64,000 nt of DNA from Herbaspirillum robiniae (lineage in GTDB: Bacteria > Pseudomonadota > Gammaproteobacteria > Burkholderiales > Burkholderiaceae_D), in assembly GCF_002213415.1 (NCBI RefSeq), contig NZ_NJGU01000006.1, positions 62,001 through 126,000 on the forward strand, read 5' to 3'. The notes under the pieces were generated by a model. It ran no database searches and was not told where the DNA came from. It saw only the letters and a program-made list of their open reading frames with translations. Below are positions 57,170 to 64,000 of the stretch, piece by piece (position 1 is the first letter of the stretch; each line of letters starts with the position of its first letter). The position numbers were made by a program, and so were the translations under genes.

Positions 57170-57909
57170 TCAAACCGCGGCCAGCATCGCGACGTAGCGC
57201 CGCGTGACCTCTTCCAGGTCGCTGCCCACCAGCGGGAATTCAATGGCCCGCAAGATCCCCTTGGGGAAATGCGCGATCAGTTGCTGCCAGTCACTGTCCT
57301 GCGCCTGCAGCGGCACCGCTTTCAATTTGCCCTTGTCGTCGCGCACGCCCTTGCAGTGCACATAGCGGATGTAGGGCGCCAGGGTGCGCGCCGCCAGCTC
57401 GGGTTCGACGCCGTTCCAGCGCCAGTTGCCCATGTCGAAGGTCATGCCGAAGGCATAGCCGTTGCCGGTGCACAGCGACAGGAAGCTGACGATGGGCTCC
57501 AGCCGGCCGCCCTGCGGCGTCTGGTCGTTTTCCAGCAGCACCTCGACCGGCGCCTGCGACACGAAACGCAGCAGGCTCTGCAGGTCGCTGGCGGCGGAGA
57601 AATGTCCCAGCGACACCTTCAGGTAGCGGGCGCCGAGTTCCTCGCCCTCTTCCATGGCCAGCGCGATCTGTTCGCGGTCGAACTTGCCGTCCGCGCGGAA
57701 CAGCTCGAACGGCGCCGAATAGACCGAATACAGCTTGTGCTGGTCCAGCAGCGCGCGCAGCGCCGGCAGGTCCTCGGGCCCGTCGAACAGCTCGCGCCGG
57801 ATCTCGAAACCGGCCGCCCCGGCCGCCGCCACCACATGCACCAGGTCGGTGTGGCCGACGCGGCGCACCAGATCGGCGCCATAGGCGGAAGCGGCGACCA
57901 GGACCGGGC

Positions 57910-57913
<4 letters not shown>
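57170..57913 (-). CDS. kguE: Sugar-phosphate isomerase/epimerase-like TIM-barrel protein, KguE-like
   Basis: A 247-aa xylose-isomerase-like TIM barrel. Metal-site acidic and histidine residues are suggested by GFEIRREL, EVLLENDQT, TFDMGNWRW and VHCKGVRDDKG. KguE of Pseudomonas is the equivalent first gene of kguEKTD; its precise reaction is not well defined. The ATG at 57911-57913 overlaps the ATPase stop as ATGA, so translation is coupled. An apparently longer open frame upstream is out of frame with the ATPase and is not real. Confidence 0.72.
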
Positions 57914-58630
<717 letters not shown>

Positions 58631-58644
<14 letters not shown>

Positions 58645-59281
58645 GTAATTTCCTCTCTAAGGCGAAACTGAACCGCGACAGCGGATAACAGAATACGAAA
58701 TAAATGGCGGCAACGATAGGGAACACCAGGAAAGGCTGGAACGTCGCGTTGCTGACCAGCTTGCCCGCCTGCGCCAGCTCGACCAGGCCGATGATGGAGG
58801 CGATCGAGGTGTTCTTGACGATCTGCACCAGGAAGCCCACGGTCGGCGGCAGCGAGATGCGCACCGCCTGCGGCAGGATCACGTAGCGCAGCTGTTGCCA
58901 GCGCGTCATGGCCAGCGCGGTCGAGGCCTCCCACTGCGGCACCGGCACCGCCTCGATGCATCCGCGCCAGATCTCGCCCAGGTAGGCGCTGGAATAGATG
59001 GTCATGGCGATGGTGGCCGCCACCATCGGCGGCAGCTTGTAGCCGAAGATCGCCAGCCCGTAGAACGACAGGAACAGGATGATCAGCACCGGCGTGCCCT
59101 GGATGATCTGGATATACACCGCCGACAGCAAGCGCAACGCCTGGATGTGCGAGGTGCGCATCAGCGCCACGATGAAGCCGGCGATGCCGCCGCCGACGAA
59201 GGCCAGCGCCGACAGCAGCAGCGTCCACTGCGCCGCCTCCAGCAGGAAGATGAAGTTATCGATGGAAAATTCAGCGAGCAT
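58631..59281 (-). CDS. ABC transporter permease, polar amino acid (HisM/GlnP) family
   Basis: A 216-aa permease with about five membrane segments and the EAA loop WRGCIEAVPVPQWEASTALAMTRWQQLRYVILPQAVRI. The ATG at 59279-59281 shares one base with the stop of the preceding permease gene. Together with that gene it forms the heterodimeric membrane domain. Confidence 0.92.
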
Positions 59282-59976
59282 TACATCCTCCTAGGACGGG
59301 CGACGCCCAGACGGCGGCGACGCTTGAACACGACCAGGCCGATCAGCCAGAACGCCAGGCGGAACAGCAGCGCCAGCGCGATATAGAGAAACATCACCAC
59401 CAGGTAGATCTCGAAGCTGCGGAAAGTCTCCGCATCCAGCAGGTTGGCAGTGGCGGTCAGCTCCTCGGCCGAGATCGCCGAGACGATGCTGGAGGCCAGC
59501 ATCATCAGCGTGAACTGGCTGGCCAGCGCCGGGTAGACCTTCTCCAGCGCGGGCGTGAGCACCACGTGGCGGATCACCTGGCCGCGCGTCATGGCCAGCG
59601 CCTGCGCCGCCTCGATCTGCGAGGGATGGATGGCCATCATGCCGGCGCGCACGATCTCGGTGGAATAGGCGCCGAGGTTGACCGTCATCGCCACCAGCGC
59701 GGCGATGTTGGCGTCGACCTGCACCCCGATGGAGGGCAGGCCGAAGAAAATGATGAACAGCTGGACCAGGAACGGCGTGCTGCGGATCAGCTCCACATAG
59801 GACGTCACCGCGAAGCGGGCCGGCGCGCTGCCGTGAATGCTCACGATCGCCCCGAATATCCCCACCGCCAAACCGCAGATCATCGACAGCGCGGAGAGCC
59901 GGATGGTGAGCAGCGCCCCCATCAGCAACTGGTCGAGATGCTGGAAGATGAACGCGAACTGAAAGTCATAGTGCAT
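59281..59976 (-). CDS. ABC transporter permease, polar amino acid family
   Basis: A 231-aa permease, partner of the next one. The EAA loop is IVRAGMMAIHPSQIEAAQALAMTRGQVIRHVVLTPAL, and the chain ends in an arginine-rich cytosolic tail (KRRRRLGVARPRRM). ATG at 59974-59976 with GGAGG upstream. It lies 259 bp after the binding-protein gene, with the long inverted repeat in between. Confidence 0.92.
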   Translation of the reverse strand: MHYDFQFAFIFQHLDQLLMGALLTIRLSALSMICGLAVGIFGAIVSIHGSAPARFAVTSYVELIRSTPFLVQLFIIFFGLPSIGVQVDANIAALVAMTVNLGAYSTEIVRAGMMAIHPSQIEAAQALAMTRGQVIRHVVLTPALEKVYPALASQFTLMMLASSIVSAISAEELTATANLLDAETFRSFEIYLVVMFLYIALALLFRLAFWLIGLVVFKRRRRLGVARPRRM

Positions 59977-60095
59977 CGAAAACTCCTCCCGACACCCGGT
60001 AACCCGGGGTCACAAATCCGATGCATGCGCTGGATCACGCAGCACCGGTTTGCTTGATTCTTCAATGCCGAATAATCACATCGGCCAATTGCATC

Positions 60096-60237
60096 AAACT
60101 TGCCTTAGGTCCGTAGCGAGAGGCTGTCAGCGCGGCGCAGAGAAGCGCAGGCGCCGGAATGTACTTCAGTACATGAGGATGTCGAGCATCGCATGCGCCG
60201 CGCTGACAGCCTCGCCGTAGGACATAAGGCAAGTTTT
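60096..60237. repeat. 142-bp inverted-repeat element with nested hairpin
   Basis: Arms of 44 nt (60096-60139 and 60194-60237) are nearly complementary, with a perfect 20-bp core (60120-60139 with 60194-60213). The 54-nt loop holds a second perfect hairpin ATGTACT-TC-AGTACAT (60159-60174). The right arm runs into the binding-protein stop codon (60236-60238). Probably a dispersed intergenic element that now protects or ends the binding-protein message. Confidence 0.85.
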
Positions 60238-61039
60238 AGAACACCGGCAGGTTCGGCAGCGGACCGGCCCACTTGCGCGAGATCGCGTCCAGCTCGCCGT
60301 TCAGCTTCACGTAGTAGATGAAGTTGTTCAGCCATTGCTGCAGCTCGTAGGAGCCCTTGCGCACGGTCATCGAGTTCGGTTGCACCGAGTACGGGAACTT
60401 GACTTCGATCTTGCCCTGGCCGCGGGTCTTCACGATTTCGGTCGCCATGGTGTTGGGGATCGAGATCGCGTCGACCTGGTTGGACAGCAGCGCCTGGGTC
60501 ACGGTGGAGTCATCCTCGAAGCGCACCAGCGTGGTTCCCGGAGGCGCCAGGCGCGTCAGCGCGGTGTCGTTGGTGGAACCGCGCGAGACGCCGACTTTCT
60601 TCTTCACCAGGTCGTCGAGCTTCTTGTAGTTGCTGCCGACCGGGCCGACGATGGACAGCTCGAAGCCGCTGTAGGGGATGGTGAACAGCACGGCCTTGGC
60701 ACGCTCGGGCGTCGGCGCCAGCGTCGCGGCCAGCATGTCGACCTTGCCGGACTCCAGCGCCGGGATGCGGGCCGGCGGCACCAGCGGAACGATTTCCACC
60801 GGCAGGCCCAGGTACTTGCCGATCAGGTTGGCCACGTCGACGTCGTAGCCGATGGGCACGCCCTTGGCATCGACGCTGCCGAACGGCGGCGTGCCGCTGA
60901 CCACGCCGATGGTGATCTTGCCCTTCTTGGTCAGCTCGGCGATGCTCTGCGCGCTGGCGCTGGCGGCGCCTGCGACCGCGCAGGTCGCGGCCAGGGTCAG
61001 CGCGATGAATTTGGTGCTGAAAAGCTTCTTGATGCTCAT
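60236..61039 (-). CDS. ABC transporter substrate-binding protein, family 3
   Basis: A 267-aa periplasmic binding protein with a signal peptide (1 to about 30, ...SASAQS). The family-3 (polar amino acid) fold shows GKITIGVVSGTPPFGSVDAKGVPIGYDVDVANLIGKYL, VDMLAATLAPTPERAKAVLF and VGVSRGSTNDTALTRL. The conserved Arg and Asp that normally bind the alpha-amino and carboxyl groups seem weakly conserved (TPERA in place of T.ER), so a sugar acid ligand is possible. ATG with AGGAG upstream; first gene of the transporter/kgu operon. Confidence 0.92.
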   Translation of the reverse strand: MSIKKLFSTKFIALTLAATCAVAGAASASAQSIAELTKKGKITIGVVSGTPPFGSVDAKGVPIGYDVDVANLIGKYLGLPVEIVPLVPPARIPALESGKVDMLAATLAPTPERAKAVLFTIPYSGFELSIVGPVGSNYKKLDDLVKKKVGVSRGSTNDTALTRLAPPGTTLVRFEDDSTVTQALLSNQVDAISIPNTMATEIVKTRGQGKIEVKFPYSVQPNSMTVRKGSYELQQWLNNFIYYVKLNGELDAISRKWAGPLPNLPVF

Positions 61040-61301
61040 CCTAGTCTCCTGAAAGTACGCCGTGGATCACGGCGAAATGTGCCGTGATCCACGGCAGTCC
61101 GTGTGGCTCCAAACCCGGTCGGGTTCTTGCGCCCCTCTTTGCTGCTACGCCTGATATGCCTCAGGTCTGTCTGCCGCCGATGAAGGCCGGCCCTTGCTTG
61201 CAAATCCTGCGGGCGACGACTGCGCCCTTCCGTCCTGTTCTAAGGTCTGACCAGTCGGGCGCAATGGCGCCGCGTTCTGAACTACCCTCCCCTGCAAATC
61301 A
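61040..61301 (-). promoter_or_regulatory. Leader of the ABC/kgu operon with a 15-bp perfect hairpin
   Basis: GCCGTGGATCACGGC (61059-61073) and GCCGTGATCCACGGC (61081-61095) form a 15-bp perfect stem with a 7-nt loop. It lies only about ten bases before the AGGAG of the binding-protein gene. Each arm is itself palindromic. There is no T run, so it is not a normal terminator. The rest of the leader has no gene and no clear -10. Confidence 0.7.
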
Positions 61302-61317
61302 CTGGTACCGGTTCCAG
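61302..61317. promoter_or_regulatory. PtxS-like operator upstream of the ABC/kgu operon
   Basis: CTGGTACCGGTTCCAG is a 16-bp palindrome with one mismatched pair and the central CCGG of LacI-family sites. It differs in one inner base from the perfect site at 62554-62569. It lies about 265 bp before the binding-protein start. Confidence 0.7.
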
Positions 61318-61336
61318 CCGGTCGCCTTAGACCTCG

Positions 61337-62464
61337 CTACGCGGCGATGCCAGGCGCCGTCGCCGCGGCCGCCTTGCGCATCTTCTGCGCCACCCGGCTG
61401 CTCAAGGCCATGTCCCCGCTGCCGGCGACGCTCACGCTCGATCCGCGGCTGATCAGCCTGCCGTCCAGGAGGATCTCCATGCGCACCGAGCGTTCACCGT
61501 TGATGCGCACCAGCAGGCGTTCGATCGCGGTGAAGCCGATTTCATAGGTCGGCTGCTCGATGGTGCTGATGCCGCTGCCCACCAGCGGCGACCACGACAG
61601 CTCGTCGAAGCACAGCAGGCCGACGTCGTCGGGAAACCCCAGCTTCATGCTTTGCAGCGCCAGCGCGATCTGCAGCGACACCATGCCGTTGCCGGCCAGG
61701 ATGGCGACGCGCCCGCCGCTGCCGCTGCGCCGTTCGAAGAATTCGCGCAACACGGTCGCGGTGTGGCCGGGCTGGTCGATATGCACTTCCAGCGTCTCGC
61801 CGTGGCAGTCAGACCGCTCGGACATCGCCTGCAGGAAACCGGCCTGCCGCCCCTGGCGGGAACTCACGCCGTACAGCGGCTGCACCACCAGCGCGATATC
61901 GGTATAGCCCTGCGCCAGCAGGTGGCGCGTGGCCAGCTGCGCGGCCTTGACGTTGTCCAGCCCGACCAGGTCGAAGTCGCAGCCCTCGATGCGACGGTCC
62001 AGCAGCACCACCGGGAAGGCCGCCTGCCCCAGCTCCTTTAACGGCGTCACATTGCGCCCCTGGGTATTGAACAGCAGGCCCTCGACGCTGTAGGAATGTA
62101 GCGCCGCCAGCGACTGCTTCTCGCGCTCCTCGTCGTTGCCGGTATTGCACAGCATCAGCGTGTAACCGTACTTCTGGCAGGCCGCTTCCGCGCCGTGCAG
62201 CACCGCCACCGAATAGGGATTCAGGATGTCGGCCACCAGCATGCCGATCAGCCGGGTGCGCCCGCCCTTCAGTCCGCGCGCCATCTGGCTTGGCTGGTAA
62301 CCCAGGCGCGCGATGGTCTTGCCGATCTGGTCGCGCAGGCGCACCGACAGCGCGTCGAATTCGCCGCCGAGGTAACGCGATACGCTGGTTTTCGACACCC
62401 CGGCCTCACGCGCGACCTGCGCGATCGTGACCCGGTCGGTGCCGGTCTTTGTGTTTTGTCTCAC
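61337..62464 (-). CDS. ptxS: LacI-family repressor, PtxS-like
   Basis: A 375-aa repressor with an N-terminal helix-turn-helix (VTIAQVAREAGVSKTSVSRYLGG), the hinge helix (QPSQMARGLKGGRTRLIG) and a periplasmic-binding-protein-like effector domain. Divergence from standard hinge residues is small. The palindromes at 61302 and 62554 resemble the PtxS site TGAAACCGGTTTCA, and the adjacent operon has kguE/K/D-like genes, the PtxS target in Pseudomonas; so the effector is probably 2-ketogluconate. Start is GTG at 62462-62464, the only candidate placing the HTH correctly; the ribosome site is weak. Confidence 0.8.
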   Translation of the reverse strand: MRQNTKTGTDRVTIAQVAREAGVSKTSVSRYLGGEFDALSVRLRDQIGKTIARLGYQPSQMARGLKGGRTRLIGMLVADILNPYSVAVLHGAEAACQKYGYTLMLCNTGNDEEREKQSLAALHSYSVEGLLFNTQGRNVTPLKELGQAAFPVVLLDRRIEGCDFDLVGLDNVKAAQLATRHLLAQGYTDIALVVQPLYGVSSRQGRQAGFLQAMSERSDCHGETLEVHIDQPGHTATVLREFFERRSGSGGRVAILAGNGMVSLQIALALQSMKLGFPDDVGLLCFDELSWSPLVGSGISTIEQPTYEIGFTAIERLLVRINGERSVRMEILLDGRLISRGSSVSVAGSGDMALSSRVAQKMRKAAAATAPGIAA

Positions 62465-62553
62465 TGTTGCCCGCCAAATCTGTTGATCGCGTCGCGATCG
62501 TTGTCAGTCGATTTGTGCTTCTCGGGTTCCGGGCTGCTCATTTATTGAATCTT

Positions 62554-62596
62554 TTGGAACCGGTTCCAAGATAGCAGCGCAAAAAATGTTTGGCAA
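62554..62596 (-). promoter_or_regulatory. ptxS promoter with overlapping PtxS-like operator
   Basis: On the minus strand TTGCCA (62591-62596) and TATCTT (62568-62573) are separated by 17 bp. The perfect 16-bp palindrome TTGGAACCGGTTCCAA (62554-62569) overlaps the end of the -10 and the start site, a position for autorepression. Confidence 0.82.
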
Positions 62597-62755
62597 ACGC
62601 TTTCAGATGAAAAATTTGAGGCGCTTGGATGAAGTTGAGCGGATAGTGACGGAATGCAATATGAAATGCGAGCAAGTACCCGCAGGCCGACCTTCTCATC
62701 GCATGCGACAACAGGCCGGCGACACCGCTGGGAGATGCGCCGGCCTTGGCCAGAA

Positions 62756-62780
62756 AAAGAAAAAGCCGCCCGAAGGCGGC
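62756..62780 (-). terminator. Terminator of the fds operon
   Basis: GCCGCC (62765-62770) and GGCGGC (62775-62780) form a GC stem with a CGAA loop, followed leftward by TTTTTCTTTTTC. It lies 38 bp past fdsD. Confidence 0.85.
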
Positions 62781-62817
62781 TGGTGGATCGATGCGCGAGG
62801 TCCGCTGCGGGCCGCGC

Positions 62818-63045
62818 TCACACGGCCTGCTGCTGCATATGCTTGTGCACGGCTTCCAGCACGATGGGATCCAGGCCCTCGCCTTGCGTGCGATCGATAT
62901 AGTCAAGGAAGGCCTTGCGCATGCGCGGCTCCCAGAAACGCTTGAGATGCGATGCCAGATCGGCCACGGCCTGCTCGCGGTCGGGCATGGTGGAGAAAAA
63001 AGAGCCGATCTGGTTGGCCATCTTGATCAGGTGTTCGGTGTTCAT
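62818..63045 (-). CDS. fdsD: Formate dehydrogenase delta subunit (FdsD)
   Basis: A 75-aa small subunit of the cytosolic NAD-dependent molybdenum formate dehydrogenase. HLIKMANQIGSFFSTMPDREQAVADLASHLKRFWEPRMR is the family signature. It is needed for stability or maturation of the complex, not for catalysis. ATG at 63043-63045 with AGGAGGACG upstream. It follows fdsC by 48 bp and ends the operon. Confidence 0.93.
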   Translation of the reverse strand: MNTEHLIKMANQIGSFFSTMPDREQAVADLASHLKRFWEPRMRKAFLDYIDRTQGEGLDPIVLEAVHKHMQQQAV

Positions 63046-63093
63046 GTGTCGTCCTCCTGCAAATGTTGTTATATCGCTGCCCCAGCCTGCACT

Positions 63094-63939
63094 TCAGCGC
63101 AGCCGGTGCGGCCTGGCATAGACCACATGCCCCTGTTTGCGCACAAAACCGAGCAGCGTCACATCGGTCTCTTCGGCCAGCCGGATCGCCAGCGCGGTCG
63201 GCGCCGAGATGGCGGCGATGAAGCCGATGCCTACCGTGGCCGCTTTCTGCACCATCTCGTAGCTGGCGCGGCTGGTGATGATGGCCGCGCCTTGCGAGAA
63301 ATCGGCGCCGTCTTCGGCCAGCGCGCCGATCAGCTTGTCCAGCGCGTTGTGGCGGCCGACGTCCTCGCGCACCAGGGCGATCCTGCCGTCGGCGCCCAGC
63401 CAGGCGGCGGCGTGGGTGGCGCCGGTGATCTGCTGCAATTGCTGGCCGCCCTGCATGTCTTCCAGCGCGGCGTGGATCTGGTCGATGCTGAAGCGTGCGC
63501 CGCCGGCGGCCACCGCTTTGGGATGGCGCACCGCCTGCTCCAGCGTCTCGGCGCCGCACAGGCCGCAGCCGGTGCGACCGGTCAGGTTGCGGCGCTTCTC
63601 CTTCAATGCCACGAAACGCTCGGTGGCGATGCGCATCTGCACCTGCACGCCCTCGCAACCGGGGACGATCTCGCATTCATACAACTCGCCCGGCTCGGCC
63701 ACGATGCCCTCGGTGAGCGAGAAGCCCAGCGCGAAGTCCTCCAGGTCGGCCGGCGTGGCCATCATCACGGCGTGCGAGATGCCGTTGTATTCCAATGCGA
63801 TGGGCACTTCCTCGGCCACCACGTCGTCCACCGTCTCGCGACGGCCGTCGCGCCAGCGGTCCACGCTCACGCGGGCTGAAGTTGCATATTCGCCGGTGGC
63901 TTCATCGACGTTGGGGGATGGGGGGATGCGTGCGTTCAT
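63094..63939 (-). CDS. fdhD: Formate dehydrogenase accessory sulfurtransferase (FdhD/FdsC)
   Basis: A 281-aa protein that passes sulfur from the desulfurase to the molybdenum cofactor of formate dehydrogenase. The sulfur-carrying motif is intact as GRTGCGLCGAE (Cys125 and Cys128), followed by REDVGRHNALDKLIG and ITSRASYEMVQKA. In fdsGBACD operons of relatives it sits between fdsA and fdsD, as here. ATG at 63937-63939. The catalytic genes should lie just beyond the right edge on the same strand. Confidence 0.95.
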   Translation of the reverse strand: MNARIPPSPNVDEATGEYATSARVSVDRWRDGRRETVDDVVAEEVPIALEYNGISHAVMMATPADLEDFALGFSLTEGIVAEPGELYECEIVPGCEGVQVQMRIATERFVALKEKRRNLTGRTGCGLCGAETLEQAVRHPKAVAAGGARFSIDQIHAALEDMQGGQQLQQITGATHAAAWLGADGRIALVREDVGRHNALDKLIGALAEDGADFSQGAAIITSRASYEMVQKAATVGIGFIAAISAPTALAIRLAEETDVTLLGFVRKQGHVVYARPHRLR

Positions 63940-64000
63940 GCTTTCCTGCGGTTCATTGTGTAACGGTATGACGATGCTGCGTGCTACGGAGAAATCACGT

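Overview
The window is a gene-dense, high-GC stretch of a betaproteobacterial chromosome. Gene content and protein style fit Oxalobacteraceae and look most like Herbaspirillum; this placement is from memory, not from a search. Supporting signs are a DUF3579 protein, a CobD/CbiB-like membrane protein, an NAD-linked fds-type formate dehydrogenase locus and paired class I and class II fumarases. I see no insertion sequence, prophage or CRISPR array.

Layout. 1-6 kb: acetyl-CoA synthetase (acs, leftward), a YqhA-like membrane protein, class I fumarase and glutamate racemase (rightward). 6.1 kb: tRNA-His with its own promoter and terminator. 6.4-14.8 kb: an accessory surface locus with a leftward chaperone-usher fimbrial operon (pilin, chaperone with an in-frame TGA, usher), rightward dsbB and a Sel1-repeat protein, an RcsB-like response regulator and a detached second pilin. 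15-22 kb: ferredoxin-NADP reductase diverging from tamA-tamB. 22-28 kb: a VOC protein, corA, two exporters and a fused pabB-pabC. 28-41 kb: a leftward mdtABC plus outer-membrane-factor tripartite efflux operon, a Spy-like periplasmic protein and a divergent OmpR-type two-component system. 41-51 kb: trpS, two small envelope proteins, fumC, DUF3579, a CobD-like protein, a NUDIX CoA pyrophosphatase, the classical rpsP-rimM-trmD-rplS operon and a TM2 protein. 51-55 kb: an acyl-CoA dehydrogenase and etfBA. 55-62.5 kb: a polar-amino-acid-type ABC transporter joined to kguE-kguK-kguD-like 2-ketogluconate genes under a PtxS-like LacI regulator. 62.8-64 kb: fdsD and fdsC (fdhD), the tail of a formate dehydrogenase operon whose catalytic genes lie beyond the right edge.

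How the parts work together. Three regulatory circuits can be read from the DNA. (1) Two facing promoters between the pilin gene and dsbB each carry an identical RcsB-box-like sequence at the same distance from the -10, and an RcsB-like regulator lies 3 kb away. This suggests co-control of pilin export and disulfide-bond formation. (2) The palindrome TGGAACCGGTTCCA, close to the known PtxS operator, lies in the promoter of the lacI-type gene and, with one change, upstream of the transporter/kgu operon. (3) A 10-bp-spaced TTTGTAT direct repeat lies between the Spy-like gene and the ompR-type regulator, next to the efflux operon, recalling the BaeSR/mdtABC/spy stress circuit of enterobacteria. 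Other unusual DNA includes a 142-bp hairpin element between the ABC binding-protein and permease genes, a 15-bp perfect stem just before the binding-protein ribosome site, and a three-segment alternative-pairing leader upstream of trpS.
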